Counted from the first letter of the stretch, positions 46,931-55,113 are shown. The stretch is 64,000 nt of DNA from Streptomyces sp. PCS3-D2 (GCF_000612545.2 NZ_CP097800.1:3221001-3285000); one strand, 5' to 3'. Translations and numbers: made by a program. Notes: a model not told the origin generated them from the sequence alone.

Positions 46931-47314
46931 TCAGCAGCGGGAGCCGTCGTTCAGCGTGTTGCTCGCACCATCGTCGTTGGCGTCCCAGTAGTAGTTCACG
47001 GAACCGCCGGGAATGAGACAGATCTCGACGCCCAACGACATCCAGCGACCGCCGTAGGTCTTGGAAGACTGGCTGCGCCGGTTCCACCAGGAGCTGTCGG
47101 CCTCGTAAACGGCCGGCATGTCGATGTCCCAGCGGGCGGACTCGTACTTCGTCCGGTACATCGAGTTCCTGGTGGAGAAGTCCCGGTCCTTGTAGATGCA
47201 GAAGTTGCCGTCGTAGCAGGTACGGTCCACGGCCGATGCGGACGGCGCCGCGGCGATGACGCCGACGACGGCTGCCATCGCGATGAATCCGGCCGAAATC
47301 CTCTTACTGAGCAC
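46931..47314 (-). CDS. secreted peptidase-inhibitor I36-like protein
   Basis: A 127-aa secreted protein: signal peptide MLSKRISAGFIAMAAVVGVIAAAPSASA, then about 100 residues with crystallin-like features (CYDGNFCIYKDRDF...WNRRSQSSKTYGG...GVEICLIPGGSVNYYW). Four cysteines could form two disulfides. This matches the actinobacterial I36 inhibitor/beta-gamma-crystallin-like family that guards against extracellular proteases. It has its own strong promoter upstream and is separate from the exporter operon by 72 nt. Confidence 0.8.
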   Translation of the reverse strand: MLSKRISAGFIAMAAVVGVIAAAPSASAVDRTCYDGNFCIYKDRDFSTRNSMYRTKYESARWDIDMPAVYEADSSWWNRRSQSSKTYGGRWMSLGVEICLIPGGSVNYYWDANDDGASNTLNDGSRC

Positions 47315-47815
47315 TCGTTAGTCCCCCTCTTCGGGTGATGACTGATGCAGTGAGAGGGCAGGGCAGCCGAAGCCCTTCCCCCCGGTCGGCTGAGAACCAG
47401 GCTAGGCCACCCCGATCGCATGTCAAACGCCAATTCCCTTTGCAACAGGGATTACGGTCGGCTGGAATTGATCATTCAGTGTCCGATATCCGGCTTCGCC
47501 GCCCTCCATTTCGACCTTCCGCGCACGCCCGGGCCGAGCACCCGGCGCAGGTCAGCCGCGCCCGGAGTGAGGCACGATCGCCGGGGCGCACACTGTCCGG
47601 ATCTCCGGCACCCGGGCAGGGCGCGAACACGCAACAAAAAATCTCGTCGCCCCGCGGGGCTCGTCACACCGCGGAGCCGAATCCTGACGCACGGTCAACT
47701 GCACTGTGGGGCCGGTCTGTCGCCCGGGTGCAGGCGTCGCCGTCTCATCCGATCCGGTCCGTTCGGACCGTTTCGCGCACCCGCCGGGGCTTCGTCGGGG
47801 CAGGGCGGTTCGCCA
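47315..47815. other. 501-nt gene-free region
   Basis: Between the I36-like gene and the SDR gene no credible gene was found. It contains the I36 promoter at 47399-47426. Around 47620-47650 is a small AT-rich patch (ACAAAAAATC), and CCCGCGGGG-like short dyads lie near 47650-47690. No repeats pointing to a mobile element. Confidence 0.55.
47399..47426 (-). promoter_or_regulatory. promoter of the I36-like gene
   Basis: On the minus strand TTGACA (47426-47421) and TAGCCT (47404-47399) are separated by 16 nt, close to the vegetative consensus. It would start transcription about 75-80 nt upstream of the ATG at 47314. Confidence 0.7.
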
Positions 47816-48553
47816 TCACCAGGGGACGACGCCGTTGTCCTCGAAGAACGAACCGCTCGGGCCGCCGTCGGCCAGTGTGGCGAGCCGGATCGCGGTGGCC
47901 GCGCCCTGTACGGGGGTGCGGGGTCCGTGGAAATCCGTGAAGTCGGTGGCGACCAGGCCCGGGCAGGCGGCGTTGATCAGGATGTTCGTACCGGTGAACT
48001 GCCGGGCGTACTGGACGGTGAGGGCGTTCAGGAACGACTTCGACGGCGCGTAGGCCGCCATGATCGGGCCGATCTCGATGTCGGGGTCCGCCTGCCGGGT
48101 CAGCGAGCCGACGCTGCTGGAGACGTTGACGATGCGCGGCGAGGCCGAGCGCCGCAGCAGTGGCAGCATCGCGTTGGTCACCCGGACGACCCCCATGACG
48201 TTGGTGTCCACGACCGTGCGGAGCACGTCCAGGTCGAGCGCGGTCGGGTCCTGCTCCCACCCCGGGCCCATCTCGCCGGAGATGCCGGCGTTGTTGACCA
48301 GGGCGTCCAGACGCCCGGCCCGCCGTTCGACCAGCTCCGCGGCATCGGTGACGCTCCGGTCGTCGGTCACCTCCAGCGGCACCCCGAACGCGTCCACGCC
48401 GAGGGCCCGTAGCTTCCCGACGGCGGTTTCGCGTCGGCTCTCGTCACGGGCCCCCACGCCCACGCGGTACCCGAGGCTGCCCAACCCGGCCGCAATCTCG
48501 TACCCGATGCCCTTGTTCGCGCCGGTCACCAGCGCGATCTTCGTTTCGCTCAT
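47816..48553 (-). CDS. SDR family oxidoreductase
   Basis: A 245-aa classical short-chain dehydrogenase. The cofactor motif is TGANKGIG; NNAG is in LVNNAGISGEM, the catalytic Ser lies in VNVSSSVGSL and YxxxK in AAYAPSKSFLN. The residues after the glycine motif (GVGARDESR) suggest NADP(H). Substrate unknown. It is divergent from a LysR regulator across a 92-nt region containing a perfect palindrome, so its expression is very likely controlled by that regulator, in response to the compound it reduces or to a related signal. Confidence 0.93.
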   Translation of the reverse strand: MSETKIALVTGANKGIGYEIAAGLGSLGYRVGVGARDESRRETAVGKLRALGVDAFGVPLEVTDDRSVTDAAELVERRAGRLDALVNNAGISGEMGPGWEQDPTALDLDVLRTVVDTNVMGVVRVTNAMLPLLRRSASPRIVNVSSSVGSLTRQADPDIEIGPIMAAYAPSKSFLNALTVQYARQFTGTNILINAACPGLVATDFTDFHGPRTPVQGAATAIRLATLADGGPSGSFFEDNGVVPW

Positions 48554-48608
48554 GCCGATGATGGTGGCCCTCGAACGAACAGCGCGGCCAACACCGATGC
48601 GGTGCCCT

Positions 48609-48629
48609 GTGATACCTGCTGGGTATCAC
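48609..48629. promoter_or_regulatory. palindromic LysR-type operator
   Basis: GTGATACC and GGTATCAC, perfect 8-bp arms around a 5-bp spacer, lie in the 92-nt divergent region between the SDR and LysR genes. It contains an ATAC-N7-GTAT core, consistent with the LysR T-N11-A class. A possible -10 (TATGCT, 48634-48639) for the lysR gene follows it. Confidence 0.8.
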
Positions 48630-48645
48630 CACGTATGCTGCGGCC

Positions 48646-49509
48646 GTGGACACGCTGGAGACCCGCGAGTTGAGGTACTTCGTCGCCGTCGCCGAGGAAC
48701 TGCACTTCGGGCGCGCGGCCGAGCGCCTCGGCATGGCCCAGCCGCCGCTGTCGCGGGCGATCCAGCAACTCGAACGGCGTCTCGGGGTCCGCCTGCTGGA
48801 GCGCAACCGCCGCGGCGTCTGCCTGACCGGCGCCGGAGAGGTGCTGCTGCACGAGGGCCGGGCGGCCCTCGACGCGAGCGCCGCCGCCGCTCGCCGCACC
48901 CGGCGCGCCGGTGGCGCCGACAGCCCCGGCGGCCCCCGCAGTCGGCTGGTCCTCGCGGTGAAGGCCGCCGCGTCCCACGAACTGCTGCGGAAACTCCTCG
49001 ACGCCTACGCGGCCGAGCCCGACGGTGCCGAGATCGAGGTGCTGCCGTGCGGCCTCTGCGAGCAGGAAGAGCTGCTGCGCGACGGACGCGCCGATGTCGC
49101 GCTCATGCACACGCCGTGGAACTCCCTCGCCGGATTCGACAGCGAGGCACTGACGACCGAGGGGCAGGTCGCCGTTCTGCCGGCCGGGCACCCCCTCGCC
49201 GCCCGCGAGACCCTGTCCCTGGCCGATGTCGAGGACGTCCCCGGTCTACCGCTCGCCCGCTGGCCCAGCCGCGGCATCTACGCGCCAGGCCCGGGCCCCG
49301 AGATCCACAACCAGACGCAACTGGCCCAGCTGATCGCCCTCGGACGCACCGTGGCGGTCGTCCCCGACTCCGCCCGTTCCTGGCTCTGGGCCGAGCACGC
49401 GGCCGTCCCCTTGACCGACGCACCTTCCGTGGTGACCCACATCGCCTGGCCCGCACACTCCCGCTCCCTCACCCTGGCCGGCCTGGTCCGCACGGCCGCA
49501 CGGCTATGA
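48646..49509 (+). CDS. LysR family transcriptional regulator
   Basis: A 287-aa LysR regulator with the N-terminal winged HTH (METRELRYFVAVAEELHFGRAAERLGMAQPPLSRAIQQLERRLGVRLLER-type; the start is GTG 48646 read as Met) and the C-terminal co-inducer-binding domain. Near residue 100 an Ala/Arg-rich linker (AAAARRTRRAGGAD) joins the two domains. It probably binds the palindrome at 48609-48629 and controls itself and the SDR gene. Ends 146 nt before the IS element. Confidence 0.92.
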   Translation: MDTLETRELRYFVAVAEELHFGRAAERLGMAQPPLSRAIQQLERRLGVRLLERNRRGVCLTGAGEVLLHEGRAALDASAAAARRTRRAGGADSPGGPRSRLVLAVKAAASHELLRKLLDAYAAEPDGAEIEVLPCGLCEQEELLRDGRADVALMHTPWNSLAGFDSEALTTEGQVAVLPAGHPLAARETLSLADVEDVPGLPLARWPSRGIYAPGPGPEIHNQTQLAQLIALGRTVAVVPDSARSWLWAEHAAVPLTDAPSVVTHIAWPAHSRSLTLAGLVRTAARL

Positions 49510-49655
49510 CCAGGTCCTACCCCCACCGGTCAGCACCCGGGACGGCTCAGGCGCCACCGGAGCCTGCGGGGGCCGGAGAAGCGGACCGATGGGACCGGAC
49601 CGCCTGAGCCGGGACACCGCTGGCGCCGGGTGGGGCCGGATGGGCCCGACGCCCC

Positions 49656-49917
49656 GTTATGTTTTCTGCGGTTCCGCAATGGGGCCGCTGGCCTCCGGGC
49701 CCGGCATGACTGTTGCCCCCTGTCGAAGGCATGACCTGGGGGGTGGTGTCACCGGGTCCGGGGGTGTTCGTCGGAGACGCTGATCAGAGGTCCGGCCACC
49801 GTCCGGTCCGGCGCAATGCTGGACAGTTCGCGGGCGGCAGGTCTGCATAACGTGGATGCGCGAGCACGACACCCGAGCCGAGGCCGGCACCGTCAACACC
49901 CCCTGGGAAGGGGCACG
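49656..49917 (+). ncRNA. candidate bridge RNA region of IS110 copy A
   Basis: The non-coding left end contains several GC-rich dyads (around 49665-49690 and 49780-49820). CATAACG lies at 49846-49852 and is complementary to the top-strand CGTTATG (49655-49661) at the element's own left end. A donor-binding guide in a bridge RNA should show this kind of self-complementarity. The exact RNA ends, folding and target loop are not determined; the same sequence is repeated in copy B at 51394-51400. Confidence 0.4.
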
Positions 49918-51135
49918 ATGTTCGAGATCGAAGACGTGGGCGTGTTCCTGGGCCTGGACGTCGGCAAGAGCAGCCATCACGGTCATGGGCTCACCCCGGG
50001 CGGGAAGAAGGTCTTCGACAAGCAGCTGCCCAACAGCGAGCCCAAGCTGCGGGCCGTCTTCGACAAGCTGACCGCGAAGTTCGGCACCGTGCTGGTGATC
50101 GTGGACCAGCCCGCCTCCATCGGCGCCCTGCCACTGACCGTCGCCCGCGACGCGGGCTGCCAGGTCGCCTACCTGCCCGGACTGGCGATGCGCCGGATCG
50201 CCGACCTCTACCCGGGCGAGGCCAAGACCGACGCCAAGGACGCCGCCGTCATCGCGGACGCCGCCCGGACGATGCCGCACACCCTGCGCTCGCTGGAGCT
50301 GACCGACCAGATCACCGCCGAGCTGACCGTGCTCGTCGGCTTCGACCAGGACCTGGCCGCCGAGGCCACCCGCACCTCCAACCGGATACGGGGCCTGCTC
50401 ACCCAGTTCCACCCCAGCCTGGAACGCGTCCTGGGCCCGCGCCTGGACCACCAGGCCGTGACCTGGCTGCTGGAGCGCTACGGATCCCCAGCCGCCCTGC
50501 GCAAGGCCGGACGCCGCAGACTCGTCGAGCTGATCCGCCCGAAGGCCCCGCGCATGGCCACCAGGCTGATCGACGACGTCTTCAACGCGCTCGACGAGCA
50601 GACCGTCGTCGTTCCCGGGACCGGCACCCTCGACATCGTCATCCCCTCCCTGGCCGCCTCGCTGGCCGCTGTCCACACCCAGCGCCGGGCGATGGAAGCC
50701 CAGATCAACGCCCTGCTGGAGGCTCACCCTCTTTCCCCGGTCCTGACGTCGATGCCCGGCGTCGGCGTCAGGACCGCCGCCGTCCTGCTGGTCACCGTCG
50801 GCGACGGCACCAGCTTCCCCACCGCCGCCCACCTCGCCTCCTACGCCGGCCTCGCCCCCACCACGAAGCAGTCCGGGACCTCGATCCATGGCGAACACGC
50901 ACCCCGAGGCGGAAACCGGCAGCTCAAACGGGCGATGTTTCTCTCCGCCTTCGCCTGCATGAACGCCGACCCGGCCTCCCGCGCCTACTACGACAAGCAA
51001 CGAGCACGCGGCAAAACCCACACCCAGGCCCTCCTCCGCCTCGCCCGCCAACGCATCAGCGTCCTGTTCGCCATGCTCCGCGACGGCACCTTCTACGAAT
51101 CCCGGACACCGACGGACGTCGAGCTCGCCGCTTAG
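49918..51135 (+). CDS. IS110 family transposase (DEDD recombinase), copy A
   Basis: A 405-aa recombinase starting at ATG 49918 (GGGAAGGGG upstream; an extension to 49816 covers the non-coding end). The RuvC-like N-terminal DEDD domain has Asp14 (FLGLDVGKSSH), Asp63 in IVDQPAS where the family has Glu or Asp, and Asp105/Asp108 in KTDAKDAA. The C-terminal Transposase_20 domain has MPGVGVRTAAVLL, the serine Ser319 in KQSGTSIHGE and GNRQLKRAMFLSAF. It moves the element with an RNA guide in known relatives. Intact and identical to copy B. Confidence 0.93.
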   Translation: MFEIEDVGVFLGLDVGKSSHHGHGLTPGGKKVFDKQLPNSEPKLRAVFDKLTAKFGTVLVIVDQPASIGALPLTVARDAGCQVAYLPGLAMRRIADLYPGEAKTDAKDAAVIADAARTMPHTLRSLELTDQITAELTVLVGFDQDLAAEATRTSNRIRGLLTQFHPSLERVLGPRLDHQAVTWLLERYGSPAALRKAGRRRLVELIRPKAPRMATRLIDDVFNALDEQTVVVPGTGTLDIVIPSLAASLAAVHTQRRAMEAQINALLEAHPLSPVLTSMPGVGVRTAAVLLVTVGDGTSFPTAAHLASYAGLAPTTKQSGTSIHGEHAPRGGNRQLKRAMFLSAFACMNADPASRAYYDKQRARGKTHTQALLRLARQRISVLFAMLRDGTFYESRTPTDVELAA

Positions 51136-51176
51136 CCTCAGCGAGCCCGAACCACCCGAAACCCGACACAGGTGCC

Positions 51177-51211
51177 TTGACGAAAGACATAGAGGCACCC
51201 CCCGTTATGTT
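51177..51211 (+). promoter_or_regulatory. right-end/left-end junction with candidate promoter
   Basis: The fused right end of copy A and left end of copy B bring TTGACG (51177-51182) close to TTATGT/TATGTT (51205-51211). Similar junctions in circular IS110 intermediates create promoters for the bridge RNA and transposase. The gap here, 22-23 nt, is longer than ideal. Confidence 0.4.
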
Positions 51212-52751
51212 TTCTGCGGTTCCGCAATGGGGCCGCTGGCCTCCGGGCCCGGCATGACTGTTGCCCCCTGTCGAAGGCATGACCTGGGGGGTGGTGTCAC
51301 CGGGTCCGGGGGTGTTCGTCGGAGACGCTGATCAGAGGTCCGGCCACCGTCCGGTCCGGCGCAATGCTGGACAGTTCGCGGGCGGCAGGTCTGCATAACG
51401 TGGATGCGCGAGCACGACACCCGAGCCGAGGCCGGCACCGTCAACACCCCCTGGGAAGGGGCACGATGTTCGAGATCGAAGACGTGGGCGTGTTCCTGGG
51501 CCTGGACGTCGGCAAGAGCAGCCATCACGGTCATGGGCTCACCCCGGGCGGGAAGAAGGTCTTCGACAAGCAGCTGCCCAACAGCGAGCCCAAGCTGCGG
51601 GCCGTCTTCGACAAGCTGACCGCGAAGTTCGGCACCGTGCTGGTGATCGTGGACCAGCCCGCCTCCATCGGCGCCCTGCCACTGACCGTCGCCCGCGACG
51701 CGGGCTGCCAGGTCGCCTACCTGCCCGGACTGGCGATGCGCCGGATCGCCGACCTCTACCCGGGCGAGGCCAAGACCGACGCCAAGGACGCCGCCGTCAT
51801 CGCGGACGCCGCCCGGACGATGCCGCACACCCTGCGCTCGCTGGAGCTGACCGACCAGATCACCGCCGAGCTGACCGTGCTCGTCGGCTTCGACCAGGAC
51901 CTGGCCGCCGAGGCCACCCGCACCTCCAACCGGATACGGGGCCTGCTCACCCAGTTCCACCCCAGCCTGGAACGCGTCCTGGGCCCGCGCCTGGACCACC
52001 AGGCCGTGACCTGGCTGCTGGAGCGCTACGGATCCCCAGCCGCCCTGCGCAAGGCCGGACGCCGCAGACTCGTCGAGCTGATCCGCCCGAAGGCCCCGCG
52101 CATGGCCACCAGGCTGATCGACGACGTCTTCAACGCGCTCGACGAGCAGACCGTCGTCGTTCCCGGGACCGGCACCCTCGACATCGTCATCCCCTCCCTG
52201 GCCGCCTCGCTGGCCGCTGTCCACACCCAGCGCCGGGCGATGGAAGCCCAGATCAACGCCCTGCTGGAGGCTCACCCTCTTTCCCCGGTCCTGACGTCGA
52301 TGCCCGGCGTCGGCGTCAGGACCGCCGCCGTCCTGCTGGTCACCGTCGGCGACGGCACCAGCTTCCCCACCGCCGCCCACCTCGCCTCCTACGCCGGCCT
52401 CGCCCCCACCACGAAGCAGTCCGGGACCTCGATCCATGGCGAACACGCACCCCGAGGCGGAAACCGGCAGCTCAAACGGGCGATGTTTCTCTCCGCCTTC
52501 GCCTGCATGAACGCCGACCCGGCCTCCCGCGCCTACTACGACAAGCAACGAGCACGCGGCAAAACCCACACCCAGGCCCTCCTCCGCCTCGCCCGCCAAC
52601 GCATCAGCGTCCTGTTCGCCATGCTCCGCGACGGCACCTTCTACGAATCCCGGACACCGACGGACGTCGAGCTCGCCGCTTAGCCTCAGCGAGCCCGAAC
52701 CACCCGAAACCCGACACAGGTGCCTTGACGAAAGACATAGAGGCACCCCCC
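51204..52751 (+). mobile_element. IS110-family element, copy B (1548 bp)
   Basis: Second copy, apparently identical over its length to copy A (both proteins and non-coding ends agree wherever compared), in direct orientation with no spacer. Its right end joins the 8-bp repeat CGTCACGG. Tandem copies can arise by insertion of a circular form next to a resident copy, by replication errors, or through assembly error. The extra C in the right junction compared with the internal junction fits a CC-type core. Confidence 0.9.
51466..52683 (+). CDS. IS110 family transposase, copy B
   Basis: The same 405-aa protein as copy A, with the same start context and no differences seen in translation. It is intact, so both copies could be active. 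It lies downstream of the junction promoter candidate, so of the two copies this one is most likely expressed if the junction promoter works. Confidence 0.93.
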   Translation: MFEIEDVGVFLGLDVGKSSHHGHGLTPGGKKVFDKQLPNSEPKLRAVFDKLTAKFGTVLVIVDQPASIGALPLTVARDAGCQVAYLPGLAMRRIADLYPGEAKTDAKDAAVIADAARTMPHTLRSLELTDQITAELTVLVGFDQDLAAEATRTSNRIRGLLTQFHPSLERVLGPRLDHQAVTWLLERYGSPAALRKAGRRRLVELIRPKAPRMATRLIDDVFNALDEQTVVVPGTGTLDIVIPSLAASLAAVHTQRRAMEAQINALLEAHPLSPVLTSMPGVGVRTAAVLLVTVGDGTSFPTAAHLASYAGLAPTTKQSGTSIHGEHAPRGGNRQLKRAMFLSAFACMNADPASRAYYDKQRARGKTHTQALLRLARQRISVLFAMLRDGTFYESRTPTDVELAA

Positions 52752-52783
52752 CGTCACGGCGTCACGGCGTCACGGCGTCACGG
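52752..52783. repeat. 8-bp tandem repeat CGTCACGG, four copies
   Basis: Four perfect units (52752-52783) lie immediately beside the right end of IS110 copy B and run into the stop codon of the MDR gene at 52778-52780. The repeat supplies several potential IS target cores (CCGTCACGG). The IS right-end C-run merges with it. Confidence 0.85.
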
Positions 52784-53719
52784 CGTCAGGACGATCCTGC
52801 CGCGCACGCCCGGCGTCGCGAGCAGGTCGTGCGCCTTCGCCGCCTCGGCGAGCGGGAAGACCTCCGCGACCCGCAGGGTGAGCGCGCCCTCCTCGACCAG
52901 GGACACCAGGCGGGCCAGCAGTTCCCCGTCCGCCGCGACCTCCTGCTCCTCCACCCGGATGCCGCGCTCCGCAGCCGGGGCGTGGTGCGGGATCAGGCCC
53001 ACGTAGACCCCGCCGTCGCGGACGAGGGCCAGTGCGGCCCCGCCCAGGACGGCCGCGTCCAGGACCCCGTCCACCGGTCCGGCCGGAGCGCTGCCGCGCG
53101 GCACGAAGGCGGCCGCGCCGAGCGACCGTACGAGCTCCTCGTCCCCCGGGCCCGCCAGGGCCGTCACCACCAGTCCGGCCCGCGCGGCGAGCTGCACCGC
53201 CAGGCCTCCGACCATCCCCGCGGCGCCGGTGACCAGCACCGAGGAGCCGGGGGCGAGCCCCAGCTGGTCCACCGCGCGGGCGGCGGTCAGGCCGGCCAGC
53301 GGCAGCGCGGCCGCGACCGGGTCGTCCGCCGCGGCCGGCGCGGCGGCCACGGCGGAGGCATCGAGCACCGCGTACTCCGCGTGCGTGCCCAGCGGCTTCA
53401 CCGGGCCGTGGTGCAGGCCCACTACTCGGTCGCCGCGGTTCCAGCCGGCCACCCCCGGGCCGGTCTCGTCGATCTTCCCGACGACGTCCCAGCCGAGGCC
53501 GATCCGCTGCCCGGCCCCGCCGAAGATCCCGGTGCGGACCCCTGCGTCCACCGGGTTGAGCCCGGCGGCCGCGACCTTGATCCTGACCTGGCCCGCCTCC
53601 GGACGCGGCACCGGCACCTCGGCCAGCTCGACCCGCTCCGGGCCGCCGAACCCGGTCACCACGGCCGCCAGCATCGTCCGCTCGTCCATGGTCGATGCGC
53701 TCATCGTCCGCTCGTTCAT
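52778..53719 (-). CDS. NADP-dependent MDR oxidoreductase (quinone reductase-like)
   Basis: A 313-aa zinc-independent medium-chain dehydrogenase/reductase. It has an N-terminal GroES-like domain (VRIKVAAAGLNPVDAGVRTGIFGG) and a Rossmann motif VTGAAGMVGGLAVQLA. No catalytic zinc Cys/His set is present, as in quinone oxidoreductases. The start ATG 53719 follows GGGGAGAACG; the N-terminus contains a duplicated GAGCGGACGATG element (ERTM twice). It is divergent from an HxlR regulator, a pairing known in other actinobacteria for quinone or electrophile detoxification. The 3' end lies in the 8-bp repeats next to the IS. Confidence 0.92.
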   Translation of the reverse strand: MNERTMSASTMDERTMLAAVVTGFGGPERVELAEVPVPRPEAGQVRIKVAAAGLNPVDAGVRTGIFGGAGQRIGLGWDVVGKIDETGPGVAGWNRGDRVVGLHHGPVKPLGTHAEYAVLDASAVAAAPAAADDPVAAALPLAGLTAARAVDQLGLAPGSSVLVTGAAGMVGGLAVQLAARAGLVVTALAGPGDEELVRSLGAAAFVPRGSAPAGPVDGVLDAAVLGGAALALVRDGGVYVGLIPHHAPAAERGIRVEEQEVAADGELLARLVSLVEEGALTLRVAEVFPLAEAAKAHDLLATPGVRGRIVLTP

Positions 53720-53771
53720 CGTTCTCCCCGCTTCCGTCGCCTTCGCTTGTTCCGATGGCCACTAACCTAGG

Positions 53772-53815
53772 GAGAGGTACTCTCTTTCGGTAAGTACGCA
53801 CTCGAAGGTGCGTAC
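53772..53815. promoter_or_regulatory. HxlR-type operator palindromes
   Basis: Two overlapping dyads lie in the divergent region: TACT...AGTA (about 53778-53796) and a perfect GTACGCAC/GTGCGTAC palindrome with a 6-bp spacer (53794-53815). DUF24/HxlR regulators bind such TACT-AGTA sequences. It lies upstream of the HxlR ATG at 53837 and on the MDR promoter side. Confidence 0.75.
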
Positions 53816-53836
53816 CCGACCCGGAAGTGGGTGCCC

Positions 53837-54253
53837 ATGGCCACCAGTACCGCCGCGGCCCGCCGCGAGGAAGCCCGATTCGCCTACGACGCCTTCCTCA
53901 AGGAATGCCCCACCAGCCAGCTCCTGGCCCGGATCAGCGACAAGTGGGTCGGCCTCATCGTCTGCGCCCTCGGCGAGACCGACGACCGCTCCCTGCGCTA
54001 CAGCGACCTCGGCCGCAAGATCCCCGGGGTCAGCCAGAAGATGCTCACCCAGACCCTGCGCTCCCTCGAACGCGACGGCCTCGTCACCCGCCACGTCACG
54101 CCCACCGTCCCCGTCCGCGTCAACTATCGGCTCACCGACCTGGGCAGCAGCCTCGGCTTGCTGCTCTCCTCCGTGAAGCTCTGGGCCGAGACCAACTTCG
54201 ACGAGGTCAACGCCCACCGCGACGCCTACGACCGGGCCTCCGCAGCCTCCTGA
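53837..54253 (+). CDS. HxlR (DUF24) family transcriptional regulator
   Basis: A 138-aa winged-helix regulator with the family core CPTSQLLARISDKWVGLIVCALGE and SDLGRKIPGVSQKMLTQTLRSLERDGLVTR. Cys24, at the start of the CPTSxLL motif, is the conserved redox- or quinone-sensing cysteine, and a second Cys lies in LIVCALGE. ATG 53837 has a better ribosome-binding spacing (GGAAG) than the GTG at 53831. It most likely represses itself and the MDR reductase until quinone or diamide stress. Confidence 0.92.
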   Translation: MATSTAAARREEARFAYDAFLKECPTSQLLARISDKWVGLIVCALGETDDRSLRYSDLGRKIPGVSQKMLTQTLRSLERDGLVTRHVTPTVPVRVNYRLTDLGSSLGLLLSSVKLWAETNFDEVNAHRDAYDRASAAS

Positions 54254-54295
54254 AATCAGCCGCGGCCACGCGCCCCGCAATGGCATGCTGACAGG

Positions 54296-55024
54296 GTGAA
54301 CGGACCCGGCATTCAGCTCACCCTCGCCCCCGAACTGCGCCTCTTCGCCCCGCCCAGCCGGCGCGCGGACCGCGTACCGACCGCGACCGATGGCGCCTCC
54401 AGCCTCGGCCACGTCGTCGAATCCGCCGGGGTCCCGCTCACCGAGGTCGGCCGCCTCCTCGTCGACGGCCGCGAGGTTCCCGTCTCCTACGTGCCCCAGG
54501 ACGGCCAGATCGTCGAGGTGTGCGGGGTCGTGCGCCCCCAGGAGGTGCCCGGCGCCCCGCTCCGCTTCCTCCTCGACGTCCACCTCGGCACGCTCGCCCG
54601 CCGGCTGCGCCTGCTCGGCGTCGACGCCGCGTACGAGAACGAGGACATCGGCGACCCCGCCCTGGCCACCCGCTCCGCCGCCGAACGGCGCGTCCTGCTC
54701 TCCCGCGACCGCGGCCTGCTCCGCCGCCGCGAGATCTTCGCCGGAGCGTACGTCTACAGCGACAACCCCGACGAGCAACTGCGCGACGTCCTCGGCCGCT
54801 TCGCCCCCGCCCTGGCCCCGTGGACCCGCTGCACCGCCTGCAACGGGCCGCTCCACGAGGCCGACAAGGAGAGCGTCGGCGACCGCCTGGAGCACGGCAC
54901 GCACCGCTCCTACGACGTCTTCGCGCAGTGCTCCGCGTGCGAGCGCGTGTACTGGCGCGGCGCCCACCACGCCCGCCTGGAGCGGATCGTCGACGAGGCA
55001 CTCGTCGAGTTCGGCACCGCCTGA
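54296..55024 (+). CDS. Mut7-C RNase domain protein with ubiquitin-like N-terminus
   Basis: A 242-aa protein starting at GTG 54296. The N-terminal 80 residues form a ubiquitin-like/ThiS-like fold (LLVDGREVPVSYVPQDGQIVEVCGV). The C-terminal Mut7-C (PIN-like) RNase domain has RFLLDVHLGTLARRLRLLGVDAAYEN, LLSRDRGLLRR and a zinc-binding set CTACNGPL...CSACERVYWRGAHH. Probable RNA-degrading or toxin-like nuclease. It stands alone between the HxlR gene and a convergent gene. Confidence 0.9.
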   Translation: MNGPGIQLTLAPELRLFAPPSRRADRVPTATDGASSLGHVVESAGVPLTEVGRLLVDGREVPVSYVPQDGQIVEVCGVVRPQEVPGAPLRFLLDVHLGTLARRLRLLGVDAAYENEDIGDPALATRSAAERRVLLSRDRGLLRRREIFAGAYVYSDNPDEQLRDVLGRFAPALAPWTRCTACNGPLHEADKESVGDRLEHGTHRSYDVFAQCSACERVYWRGAHHARLERIVDEALVEFGTA

Positions 55025-55081
55025 CGGAGCGCGGGAAGCAGACCAGCCCCTGGGGCATGGCCTGCCCATACCCGGAGCAGA

Positions 55082-55113
55082 CCCGGGGCAGAGCAGGCCC
55101 GGGGCAGAGCAGG
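55082..55113. repeat. 16-bp direct repeat
   Basis: CCCGGGGCAGAGCAGG occurs at 55082-55097 and again at 55098-55113 in the gap between two convergent genes. It is followed by GGCCCCGGGGCC-like dyads that may stop transcription. Confidence 0.6.

Larger units (their letters stand above)
49656..51203 (+). mobile_element. IS110-family element, copy A (1548 bp)
   Basis: First of two head-to-tail copies with a 1548-bp period. The left end begins GTTATGTTTTCTGCGG after a CCCC run; the right end is ATAGAGGCACCCCCC. There are no terminal inverted repeats or target duplications, as usual for IS110. The 262-nt non-coding left end precedes the transposase gene, and only about 68 nt follow it. This asymmetry (long left end) is that of the IS110 group, in which a structured bridge RNA is encoded there. 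It sits between convergent lysR and MDR genes and disrupts neither. Confidence 0.9.

Noticed and set aside
47315-47815. Short frames in the 501-nt gap
   Set aside because: They lack ribosome-binding sites and biased third positions and overlap the I36 promoter.
49657-51198. A 513-codon minus-strand frame through each IS110 copy
   Set aside because: It is antisense to the transposase and only reflects GC bias; identical in both copies because the DNA is identical.
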